Of a stretch of 64,000 bases of DNA, positions 46,222 to 53,861 are shown one piece after another. This DNA comes from an uncultured Pelagibacteraceae bacterium (lineage in GTDB: Bacteria > Pseudomonadota > Alphaproteobacteria > Pelagibacterales > Pelagibacteraceae), in assembly GCA_902574685.1 (NCBI GenBank), contig CACGOO010000004.1:18019-82018 (forward strand), written 5' to 3'. The first letter of the stretch is position 1. Every line of letters begins with the position of its first letter. The translations under genes were made by a program, and so were the position numbers. Under the pieces are notes generated by a model, which was given only the letters and a program-made list of their open reading frames with translations, did no database searches and was not told the DNA's origin.

Positions 46222-46581
46222 ATGAAAAGTCCATTTTTAGATAAAGAGAAAATTATAGAAAACCAACTATCATTCTCAATATATGATGGATTCCCTGTAT
46301 CAAAAGGACACGCATTAATTTTACCAAAAAGAATTGTTGCAGATATATTTGATTTAAATGATGACGAGTACAATAGCTGTTTTGAATTAGTTAAAAAAGT
46401 AAGAACTATTTTATTAAAAAAATTTCAACCTGATGGTTTTAATATTGGTGTTAATAGTGGGGAAACAGCTGGGCAAACAATATTTCATGCTCACATACAT
46501 CTAATTCCTCGTTATAAAAATGATGTTTCAAATCCTCGTGGTGGAATAAGAAACGTAATTCCAGGTAAAGCAGATTATTAA
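46222..46581 (+). CDS. HIT-family nucleotide hydrolase/transferase
   Basis: 119 residues with the histidine triad at H89, H91, H93 (HAHIHLIPR), preceded by VNSGETAGQTIFHAH. The N-terminal half has KGHALILPKR as in Hint/Ap4A hydrolases. Members cleave phosphoramidates or dinucleotide polyphosphates of adenosine; the substrate cannot be assigned here. The next gene, an HNH protein, starts 5 bases later, so the two are probably translated together. Confidence 0.88.
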   Translation: MKSPFLDKEKIIENQLSFSIYDGFPVSKGHALILPKRIVADIFDLNDDEYNSCFELVKKVRTILLKKFQPDGFNIGVNSGETAGQTIFHAHIHLIPRYKNDVSNPRGGIRNVIPGKADY

Positions 46582-46586
46582 ATCTA

Positions 46587-47645
46587 ATGTCTAGAAAAAC
46601 TTTTTCGGACTATAAGAAATCAATTGATAATGATATCCGAACAATTATTCATAAGGGGAAAAACGTGGCTTGCTATAAATTTCCGTTTTTCCAAACTATT
46701 CTAGAGTTTGCAAAAAAAGATATTACTCACATCACTAGAGAAATGTTGGCAAAACCCCATGTAGATAAAATTATAAAACATATGAAAAAAAGTCCATTTC
46801 AAGGACAGACCGGTGTAAGAAATGGTAAAATGCTTCAAAGTGTAAAAGACCATATTGATGGGAAAATTAATATAGAAAAATTATTATTGATTACAGAAAA
46901 GGAAGGTTTTAAGGATGTTATAAGGGCTTTTCCTGTAGTTGGAACAAAAAAAATCAATAATAATATTTATTCTGACGAAATAAAAAATAATAAAAAAATA
47001 ATTTTACATGACGAATTTTTAGAACTTGCTCAAGATAGCAATCTAGTAAAATTACTCGATGCAGGAACAGATTCTAGATGGGATCTTCAACAAAGAGTTT
47101 GGGAGAAAAAAATACATCCAAGTGCAATAATAAACTATGATGAAAATAGTAAAGCGCTAATTGAGGTACGATTTAATCAAAGACTTCATCTTACTCCAAT
47201 AAAACCTACTCTAACAAATTATCAAGGTGATGTTTGCTTCTATTGTAGAAGACCATACCCACTTAATGATTTAGAGATTGAGCATTTTATTCCTCTTGAT
47301 TTAGCTAAGCAGTTTTACTTAAAAAATAATAAACAGCTTAAATATAATCTTAATAACTTAGGTAATTTGGTAAACGCATGCGTAGAATGTAATGGGCCAA
47401 AAGGAAAATGGCATCTTTATTTTCCAAAAAAACAATTTTGGTATGAGCTTCATGCTAGAAATGAACAAATATGTAATTCGGAAAAACCCCTTGAAATAAT
47501 ATTGCAGAATAACCTTGGAAAAACTAAAGAAGAAAGATTACAGAAACTTATCGAATTAAGGGATTTATGTATTGAACTTCACATGATTGAGTGGGATGGT
47601 CCAACAGAAATATTTAACTCATTACAATATTATAAAAATAATTAA
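46587..47645 (+). CDS. HNH endonuclease-domain protein
   Basis: 352 residues. The HNH module is complete: zinc cysteines C217-xx-C220 (CFYCRRPY), the catalytic region LEIEHFIPL (H233), N260 (NNLGNLVNAC), and C265-xx-C268-N269 (CVECNGPKGKW). About 200 residues precede it with no recognised domain; this part is Lys/Ile-rich and may specify a target. A helical tail follows. No methyltransferase or restriction partner is next to it. It sits between a HIT gene and a small gene. Confidence 0.8.
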   Translation: MSRKTFSDYKKSIDNDIRTIIHKGKNVACYKFPFFQTILEFAKKDITHITREMLAKPHVDKIIKHMKKSPFQGQTGVRNGKMLQSVKDHIDGKINIEKLLLITEKEGFKDVIRAFPVVGTKKINNNIYSDEIKNNKKIILHDEFLELAQDSNLVKLLDAGTDSRWDLQQRVWEKKIHPSAIINYDENSKALIEVRFNQRLHLTPIKPTLTNYQGDVCFYCRRPYPLNDLEIEHFIPLDLAKQFYLKNNKQLKYNLNNLGNLVNACVECNGPKGKWHLYFPKKQFWYELHARNEQICNSEKPLEIILQNNLGKTKEERLQKLIELRDLCIELHMIEWDGPTEIFNSLQYYKNN

Positions 47646-47649
47646 AACT

Positions 47650-47700
47650 ATGCCACAGACTATGCCAGATTTAGATAAATCAAGTTTTGGTGCAATATGA
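47650..47700 (+). other. Possible 16-codon leader peptide ahead of the next small gene
   Basis: An ATG at 47650 opens MPQTMPDLDKSSFGAI and stops at TGA 47698-47700, which overlaps the ATG of the next gene by two bases (ATGA). This could couple translation, or be chance in a short gap. No ribosome-binding site is obvious. Confidence 0.2.
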
Positions 47701-47924
47701 ACAAAGAAAACACAAGCAAACTCTGGAAAATTATTCAGGAAGCCGGCGATTATTTGGATGGTCAACTTCCTGATCATCCAAATCATCCAAAAGGAAGAAA
47801 TCCATATGCTCATGTAGCAATTTGTGTAAAAAACAAATTTAATTCTACATATAAAGATATTCCTGATGACAAATTTGATGAAGTAATCAATTATATTAAA
47901 TTTTTAAAAGAAAATCCTAGTTAA
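47697..47924 (+). CDS. Small protein, 75 residues, phage-regulator-like tail
   Basis: Not confidently recognised. It starts MNKENTSKLWKIIQEAGDYL and carries HPNHPKGRNPYAHVAICVKN, then STYKDIPDDKFDEVINYIKFL. The YKDIPDDKFDEVINYI pattern resembles a C-terminal motif seen in some phage antirepressor-type (ORF6C-like) proteins; this is a recollection, not a search. It is probably a DNA-binding or regulatory protein. It converges on ltaE with a 4-base overlap. Confidence 0.5.
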   Translation: MNKENTSKLWKIIQEAGDYLDGQLPDHPNHPKGRNPYAHVAICVKNKFNSTYKDIPDDKFDEVINYIKFLKENPS

Positions 47925-48970
47925 TTAGATATAGTTTTTAGAAACTCGTCTACTTCACTACTTTTAGTATTCCAAGCTGTAACAAGTCTAACTGTCTTAC
48001 CGCCTAATTCCTCATTGCTCATCATATATTCTTCTGTATTTAAATGCTCAACCATCTTTTTTGGGAGTTTAACAAAAACTTCATTTGCCTCAGTTGGATA
48101 TTCAAGTTTAACTTGATTACTAGAAACTAAACCATCACTTAATTTTTTTGCCATTAGATTTGCGTGTCTTGCGTTTTTTAACCAAACATCATTTGATATA
48201 TATCCATCTAATTGTGCAGAAACAAAACGCATTTTAGACAATAGATGACCGGATCTTTTTAACAAAAAAGGTAAATTGCCGACTAATTCCTTGTTAAATA
48301 TTATTATTGCTTCAGCTGCTATACATCCGTTCTTCGTTGCTCCAAAAGATAATATATCAATTCCTGATTTCCATGTCATTTCTGCAGGTGTAACATCCAG
48401 TGAAACAAGTGCATTAGCGAACCTAGCGCCATCCATATGTACTTTTAATTTTTTTTTATGTGCAATTTCAGAAATATTTCTAATTTGATCTAAAGTGTAA
48501 ACTTCACCAGTTTCTGTTGCTTGCGTTATGCTAACAATAGATGGTTGAGTGTGATGCACAATTCCAAACCCTCCAATATTATCATTTAGCTCATCAACTG
48601 TTATTTTGCCGTCTTTACCGTTCAATGGAACAAGTTTTGCTCCACCTGTATAAAATTCAGGGGCTCCACACTCATCAACATTGATATGGGAAAATTTATG
48701 GCAATAAATATTTCCAAATGATGGAGATATAGCTGAAAGTGCTAAAGCATTTGATGCGGTTCCTGATGCTGTGGGGTAAATAATTACATCCTTTTCAAAA
48801 ATTTTAGAAAATTTTTCTTGTAACACGCCTGAAATTTCATCATTACCATATGGAGGAGCAATACCATCATTTGCTTTGATAATTGCATCCAAAACTTCTG
48901 GACAAGCTCCTGTCACATTATCTGAAGCAAATTTTACTCTTTTGCGTTTTGTATTAATTTTTGCGTTCAT
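47921..48970 (-). CDS. ltaE: Low-specificity threonine aldolase family protein
   Basis: PLP enzyme of 349 residues that splits beta-hydroxy amino acids (threonine, allo-threonine) into glycine and an aldehyde. Key features are FASDNVTGACPEVLDAI, YPTASGTASNAL, HMDGARFANAL with D180, and the PLP lysine K213 in SFGATKNGC. Glycine production fits SAR11, which is known to need glycine or serine. It is one base downstream of the amidinotransferase gene in a three-gene minus-strand operon, which raises the alternative that it acts on a special beta-hydroxy or guanidino amino acid. Confidence 0.87.
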   Translation of the reverse strand: MNAKINTKRKRVKFASDNVTGACPEVLDAIIKANDGIAPPYGNDEISGVLQEKFSKIFEKDVIIYPTASGTASNALALSAISPSFGNIYCHKFSHINVDECGAPEFYTGGAKLVPLNGKDGKITVDELNDNIGGFGIVHHTQPSIVSITQATETGEVYTLDQIRNISEIAHKKKLKVHMDGARFANALVSLDVTPAEMTWKSGIDILSFGATKNGCIAAEAIIIFNKELVGNLPFLLKRSGHLLSKMRFVSAQLDGYISNDVWLKNARHANLMAKKLSDGLVSSNQVKLEYPTEANEVFVKLPKKMVEHLNTEEYMMSNEELGGKTVRLVTAWNTKSSEVDEFLKTISN

Positions 48971-48971
48971 T

Positions 48972-50087
48972 TTATTGTTTTGGAAAATAATCTTTTAAAG
49001 TACCTTCTCTATAAACATCGGCTGTACAACAATGAAGGCCTCCACCAAAAGCATATGCATCTCTCAACTCAACAGGGATAACTTCCATACCTAATTTATC
49101 TAACTGTTCAGCTTGATATTTTTCACTTTTTTCAACGCATACAGTTTTAGGGTCAAGAACTAAAACATTCATTGATAGCCATACTGAAGAGTAACAAAGT
49201 GGTGGTGGGGTATTATGAGCAGGTTGCGCAGCATCAATAATTTCCCATCCATTATCTTCAAATAATTTTCTTTGTTCTTTTGGAAGTCTTCGTTGTGGAT
49301 TATTAATAATCAACCCCTCTTTAATTGGAGTAAAGGTTGCATCAATATGAATTGGATAAGGATCTCCTGGGAAATTTACAGCATGAACTCTATGATCTTT
49401 AAAATGTCTTTTTATCCAATCAATTCCTTTTAAGTTAGTTGTAAATCCGTGTTGAACAACCAAATCCTTTCCAAATCTTAGAATATCTGCGGCATCAAAT
49501 AATGGCTCTTCCTCAGTTGTGACAAAGTATTTATTTTCTGTCCATTCAAGTCTTTTAGTTACACCAATTTTATCTGATAAATAGTCTTTTCTATAGTCTG
49601 CATCTGTTAATCTAGGCTTTGGTGCTGACTCATGTCTCATATTTGGATCTTTATTATAATAGTCTTTTAATAATGGTCTGTAACATAGGTACTCAAACCA
49701 CCTGCACCTGTAGCTCATTGTAGCTTCTAATATTTCATTTCCCACAGTTAACAAAACATCTCTAGGTGGCATACATCCAAACATAGTTTCGGCTTTCCAG
49801 TCAGGAGTTGATGTTGGTTGATTAAAATCTAAAGGTGTTGGTCTATCAACTTTTATTCCCCTTTTTTCAAGCAAATTTGAAAAGTTATCTAATAGTTCAT
49901 TAGCTTTATCGACAGTGTCCTTAGTTCTTGGACCATAAGTTCCTCGCATATCAGAATCTTCTGGAACTTTAGCATCTAAAGCAGGTTCAGGTGCTGGAAT
50001 ACAAGTACCATCTGCTCTTCCAACAATTACATGTTTTAATGGATCCCATTCATTCCAACTATTAACAATCTTATTATTTTGAACCAT
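48972..50087 (-). CDS. Amidinotransferase of the arginine:glycine (AGAT) family
   Basis: 371 residues and strongly like animal glycine amidinotransferase throughout: SWNEWDPLKHVIVGRADG at the start, RDVLLTVGNEILEA, EPLFDAADILRFGKD with D198 and D201, HIDATF with H247, and the catalytic C353 in GGGLHCCTADV. AGAT transfers the amidino group of arginine to an amine, releasing ornithine. The two residues that set the acceptor in animal AGAT (Asn300 and Met302) correspond here to Y244 and I246 (DPYPIHIDATF), so glycine need not be the acceptor. It is a cytosolic member of the operon with ltaE and an EamA transporter. Confidence 0.85.
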   Translation of the reverse strand: MVQNNKIVNSWNEWDPLKHVIVGRADGTCIPAPEPALDAKVPEDSDMRGTYGPRTKDTVDKANELLDNFSNLLEKRGIKVDRPTPLDFNQPTSTPDWKAETMFGCMPPRDVLLTVGNEILEATMSYRCRWFEYLCYRPLLKDYYNKDPNMRHESAPKPRLTDADYRKDYLSDKIGVTKRLEWTENKYFVTTEEEPLFDAADILRFGKDLVVQHGFTTNLKGIDWIKRHFKDHRVHAVNFPGDPYPIHIDATFTPIKEGLIINNPQRRLPKEQRKLFEDNGWEIIDAAQPAHNTPPPLCYSSVWLSMNVLVLDPKTVCVEKSEKYQAEQLDKLGMEVIPVELRDAYAFGGGLHCCTADVYREGTLKDYFPKQ

Positions 50088-50093
50088 GTAAAA

Positions 50094-50999
50094 TTAATTT
50101 AATCCAATAAATCTTCTATTAGATTGCATTATCATACTATAATAAAAAATAGCTAAAAAAATAAAGAAGCCACCAATAATTGTATTAGTTGAAGGAATTT
50201 CATTTATTCCAAGCCATGGCAGCCAAACCCAAAATATTCCTCCTATTACTTCAGTCAAAGACAATAGCGTTAAATCAGCTGCAGGAATATGTTTAGACCC
50301 AATTGAATAAAGAATTAAGCCCATGCACACAAGTGTTCCATGAGTGGCAAATAATGCTTCATTTTTATTTGAAGATAAGAAATTTGCATCGTTATTTAAA
50401 AGCATAACTGTTGAAAATAAAAAACAAAATAATCCTGCTATAGCAACAGTTGTAAACTTAGGAGTTTGTTTTCTCCATCTCAGACTTACTGAAAAAATTG
50501 AAAAACCTAGTGCAGATACTAATCCAAAAATTAGACCCATTAAAGAATTTTCTTCGGTATTACCGTAGGCCATTACTATTATACCAAATGCAGCGACTAA
50601 AATTGATATCCAAACTGTGATTGAAATTTTTTCTTTCAAAAATAGAAAACCAAGTAGCGCGGTTATAAAAGGCATTGCAGCTAAACATAATAAAGTTACT
50701 GCTGCTGTCGTGTTAGTAATTGACCAAATAAAAGTTATCATTGCTGTTCCTAAACCGACACCACCTATAATTCCAGATATCCCAATTTTAAAATAATTTT
50801 TATAAAATGAAATTCCTTCTTCCAGAAATAAGTAAATATTCAGCAATAAAAAAATAACAATGCCTCTTGCAAACAAGTATTGCCAAGGGACAGTTTCGGG
50901 TTGGTCTATATGTCTTACAACATATGGTCCAAATGACCAAAGTATGCCTGCAAATAAAACAATTGGAATAGCTACTTTAGGATTTTTTAAATCAGGCAT
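50094..50999 (-). CDS. DMT-superfamily (EamA) transporter
   Basis: 301 residues with about ten membrane helices in two EamA repeats: AGILWSFGPYVVRHID at the start, LLCLAAMPFITALLGFLFLKEKIS ending repeat one, and AADLTLLSLTEVIGGIFWVWLPWLGINEIP in repeat two. It is the first gene of the operon with the amidinotransferase (6 bases downstream) and ltaE. It could export or import the guanidino compound they handle. It is divergent from the NifU-like gene with a 47-base gap. Confidence 0.82.
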   Translation of the reverse strand: MPDLKNPKVAIPIVLFAGILWSFGPYVVRHIDQPETVPWQYLFARGIVIFLLLNIYLFLEEGISFYKNYFKIGISGIIGGVGLGTAMITFIWSITNTTAAVTLLCLAAMPFITALLGFLFLKEKISITVWISILVAAFGIIVMAYGNTEENSLMGLIFGLVSALGFSIFSVSLRWRKQTPKFTTVAIAGLFCFLFSTVMLLNNDANFLSSNKNEALFATHGTLVCMGLILYSIGSKHIPAADLTLLSLTEVIGGIFWVWLPWLGINEIPSTNTIIGGFFIFLAIFYYSMIMQSNRRFIGLN

Positions 51000-51046
51000 A
51001 AATTAATTTATTTTTTATAAATTTTTAGTGATATTATTAAATAAAT

Positions 51047-51448
51047 ATGGATTTAGATATAATAAAAATTGCATCCGACACGACTAATAATAAAATATTG
51101 AAAGATTACACTCATAGATCGAAATATAAAAATAAAACTTGTGGCGATATAATTGAAATGAGAGTTAATATTAAGAAAAATATAATACAAGATATTGGGT
51201 ATCAGACAAAATCCTGTATTTACTGTCAAGCTTCTGCAAGCTTAATATCTCATAAACTTATTAAAAAAAGTAAAAATAAAGTGAATTACTTATTAAAAAA
51301 TCTTATCGATTATTTTGAAAATGAAATTAAACCTTTGCCAAAAAATCTAAATAAATTTAATAAATTGTTTAATAAAAAAAATATACCTAGAAAAAACTGT
51401 GTATTAATGCCATTAATTGCACTTAAGAAACTCAGCATTGATGAATAA
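51047..51448 (+). CDS. NifU-like/IscU-type iron-sulfur cluster scaffold protein
   Basis: 133 residues matching the N-terminal NifU/SufU fold. Cluster-ligand cysteines appear as KTCGDIIEM (C32 and D34), SCIYCQASASL (C57 and C60), and C118 in PRKNCVLMP. It is shorter and more divergent than typical IscU. No isc or suf genes are in the window, so it is an isolated extra scaffold or a specialised donor. It overlaps the HPP gene by 8 bases. Confidence 0.78.
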   Translation: MDLDIIKIASDTTNNKILKDYTHRSKYKNKTCGDIIEMRVNIKKNIIQDIGYQTKSCIYCQASASLISHKLIKKSKNKVNYLLKNLIDYFENEIKPLPKNLNKFNKLFNKKNIPRKNCVLMPLIALKKLSIDE

Positions 51449-51905
51449 TTTAGATATTAAAAAACCTGTTATCGCTGCAATATTTTCTACTATGACAATT
51501 GGGGTTTTGTCATTGCTTACTTATAAAACACCTTATGGATTATTTTTGATTGCTTCCTTTGGTTCTACAATGGTTTTACTTTATGGTTATCCAGAAAGTC
51601 CTTTTGCAAAACCTAAAAATATATTTTTTGGTCATTTTTTAACCTCGCTTGTTGGTGTGATATTCGTTAATTTCGTTCCGCTCCCGATATATATTATTAT
51701 ACCTGTCGCTGTTGGAATAGGTGTCGGATTAATGATCATTCTTAATGTAACCCACCCTCCTGCAGGAGGGAATCCTATAATTGTGATCATGGGATCGGTT
51801 TCTTTTGAATATTTAATATCCCCAGTTATAAGTGGATCAATTATTGTGATAGTTTTTGGCATAATCTTGAACAAATTTATTGCTAAAAGGAATTACCCAA
51901 AATAA
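51441..51905 (+). CDS. HPP-family membrane protein
   Basis: I take ATG 51441 (MNNLDIKKPVIAAIFSTMTI), since the longer upstream frame has no homology and would lie inside the scaffold gene. It is about 154 residues with four membrane helices and the family signature THPPAGGNPIIVIMGS, from which HPP takes its name, preceded by GSTMVLLYGYPESPFAKPKN. HPP proteins are integral membrane proteins; some have been linked to nitrite transport. The function here is unknown. Confidence 0.85.
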   Translation: MNNLDIKKPVIAAIFSTMTIGVLSLLTYKTPYGLFLIASFGSTMVLLYGYPESPFAKPKNIFFGHFLTSLVGVIFVNFVPLPIYIIIPVAVGIGVGLMIILNVTHPPAGGNPIIVIMGSVSFEYLISPVISGSIIVIVFGIILNKFIAKRNYPK

Positions 51906-51917
51906 ACACAATTTGTT

Positions 51918-51945
51918 TGCTAGTCCTATTTAACTTGTGCTAGTC
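51918..51945 (+). promoter_or_regulatory. Direct repeat upstream of formate dehydrogenase
   Basis: TGCTAGTC occurs at 51918-51925 and again at 51938-51945, exactly 20 bases apart (about two helical turns), 55 bases before the start codon. A second-helix-turn direct repeat in a promoter region suggests a regulator site. The gene has a clear AGGAG in TAATAGGAGTAAAAATG. Confidence 0.4.
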
Positions 51946-51999
51946 TTTTCAAATAATAATTAATAATTCAGCTTTAAGAAGCTAGTAATAGGAGTAAAA

Positions 52000-53199
52000 A
52001 TGAAAGTACTTTGTGTATTGTATGATGATCCAAAAGGAGGAATGCCTAAATCTTATCCTCTGTCGGATTTACCAAAATTAGAGAAATATCCAGATGGAAT
52101 GACATTGCCATCGCCTAAAGGAAGAGATTTTACACCAGGCCAATTACTTGGTTGTGTTTCAGGTGAACTTGGTTTGAGAAAGTTTTTAGAGAGTAATGGA
52201 CACGAGTTGGTTGTTACTAACAGTAAAGATGGAGATGGATGTGAAGCGGATAAACATATTGTTGATGCTGACATTGTTATCTCTCAACCATTTTTCCCTT
52301 ATTATTTAACTAAAGAAAGAATCGCTAAAGCTAAAAACCTTAAGATGGCAATAACAGCAGGAATAGGTTCTGATCACGTTGATTTACAAGCAGCAATGGA
52401 TAATAAAATTGATGTTGTTGAAGTAACTTTCTGTAATTCTAGATCAGTTGCTGAACACATAGTAATGATGATTGTTTCAATGGTTAGAGATTATCACAAT
52501 CAACATAGAATAGTTAATGAAGGCGGATGGAATATTGCAGATGCTGTTCAAAGAAGTTATGACGTTGAAGGAATGCATATAGGAACCGTTGCTGCTGGAA
52601 GGATCGGATTAGATGCACTTAGAAAAATGAAACCATTTGATGTTCATTTGCACTATTTTGACAGACATAAATTACCTGACAGTGTTGAAAAAGAACTAAA
52701 CTTAACTTTTCATGAATCAGTGGAGTCTATGGTAAAAGTTTGCGACGTTGTTACAATTAATTGCCCACTTCATCCTGAAACTGAAAATTTGTTTGATGAT
52801 GAAATGATAAGTAAAATGAAAAAAGGAGCATACATAGTTAACACTGCAAGAGGTAAAATTTGTAATCGAGATGCAATAGCTAAAGCTCTAAAAAGTGGAC
52901 AGCTAAGTGGTTACGCAGGTGATGTATGGTTTCCACAGCCCGCTCCAAATGATCATGTATGGAGAACAATGCCAAATCATGGAATGACACCTCACACTTC
53001 TGGTACATCTTTGTCTGCTCAAGCAAGATATGCAGATGGTGTTAGAGAAATATTGGAATGTTTCTTTGAAGGAAAAGAAATTAGAAATCAATATTTGATC
53101 GTAAAAGATGGCCAATTAGCAGGAATGGGTGCGCATTCTTACAGTAAAGGGTCTGCAACTAGTGGATCAGAAGAAGCTGCTAAATATCAAAAAAAATAA
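52000..53199 (+). CDS. NAD-dependent formate dehydrogenase (D-2-hydroxyacid dehydrogenase family)
   Basis: Oxidises formate to CO2 with NAD. The 399-residue protein matches bacterial NAD-FDH: N-terminal VLYDDPKGGMPKSYP, the conserved NSRSVAEHIVMM segment, the nucleotide loop GTVAAGRIG with surrounding DVHLHYFDRHKLP, ARGKICNRDAI, and the catalytic His in NHGMTPHTSGTSL. Metal-free, single-subunit. In SAR11 it would remove formate from methyl-group and one-carbon oxidation and generate NADH. It is followed by a hairpin. Confidence 0.94.
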   Translation: MKVLCVLYDDPKGGMPKSYPLSDLPKLEKYPDGMTLPSPKGRDFTPGQLLGCVSGELGLRKFLESNGHELVVTNSKDGDGCEADKHIVDADIVISQPFFPYYLTKERIAKAKNLKMAITAGIGSDHVDLQAAMDNKIDVVEVTFCNSRSVAEHIVMMIVSMVRDYHNQHRIVNEGGWNIADAVQRSYDVEGMHIGTVAAGRIGLDALRKMKPFDVHLHYFDRHKLPDSVEKELNLTFHESVESMVKVCDVVTINCPLHPETENLFDDEMISKMKKGAYIVNTARGKICNRDAIAKALKSGQLSGYAGDVWFPQPAPNDHVWRTMPNHGMTPHTSGTSLSAQARYADGVREILECFFEGKEIRNQYLIVKDGQLAGMGAHSYSKGSATSGSEEAAKYQKK

Positions 53200-53211
53200 A
53201 ATAGATTTATT

Positions 53212-53244
53212 AAAGGTATGCTACTTAAATAAGTAGCTACCTTT
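53212..53244 (+). terminator. Hairpin after formate dehydrogenase
   Basis: AAAGGTATGCTACTT (53212-53226) pairs with AAGTAGCTACCTTT (53231-53244) around an AAAT loop, with one bulged T. It begins 12 bases after the stop. There is no T tract, so termination may need Rho, or the stem may stabilise the transcript. Confidence 0.5.
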
Positions 53245-53285
53245 AATACCATAGATTTAAACCCTCATTATTATATATTTTAGAT

Positions 53286-53858
53286 ATGAGGTTATTTTAC
53301 TACTTTTTACTATTATTTCTTGTCTCGACATCATTCTCTCATTCAAAAAATAAAGCGTATTTTGCAGGAGGTTGCTTCTGGTGCATGGAAGAATCTTTTG
53401 AAATGTTGGAAGGTGTAGAAGAAGTTATATCAGGTTACTCAGGAGGGATCACTGCAAATCCAACATATAGAGAAGTCACTTATGGAGATACTGGTCATTT
53501 TGAGGTTGTTGAAATAATTTATGACGAAGAGAAAATATCCTATAAAGAACTCTTAAAAAACTTCTGGCTTAATATTGATCCATTTGATGCTTATGGCCAG
53601 TTTTGCGATAAAGGATACAGCTACAGATCTGTAGCATTTTATGAAAACGATTATCAGAAAGATTTAATTGAGAAAGATATAAAAAGATTAGAAAAGAAAT
53701 TTAAAAAGAAGGTAGTCACATATGTTAAAGAATTTGAGATTTTTTACAAAGCAGAGGATAAACATCAAGATTACTATCAAGTATATTTAGAAAATTATTT
53801 AAAATATAAGAAAGCATGCAAAAGAGAGAGAATACTTGATATTATTTGGGGATCATAA
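53286..53858 (+). CDS. msrA: Methionine-(S)-sulfoxide reductase, predicted exported
   Basis: Reduces the S form of methionine sulfoxide. The 190-residue precursor has a signal peptide (MRLFYYFLLLFLVSTSFSHS) before the catalytic loop GGCFWCMEE (C30). SGYSGGITANPTYREVTYGDTGHFE and the C-terminal KAEDKHQDYY are canonical. With the exported MsrB at 44622-45080, the cell could repair both sulfoxide epimers in the periplasm. It is preceded by an 86-base gap and overlaps nothing; the next gene follows 3 bases later. Confidence 0.93.
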   Translation: MRLFYYFLLLFLVSTSFSHSKNKAYFAGGCFWCMEESFEMLEGVEEVISGYSGGITANPTYREVTYGDTGHFEVVEIIYDEEKISYKELLKNFWLNIDPFDAYGQFCDKGYSYRSVAFYENDYQKDLIEKDIKRLEKKFKKKVVTYVKEFEIFYKAEDKHQDYYQVYLENYLKYKKACKRERILDIIWGS

Positions 53859-53861
53859 TTA

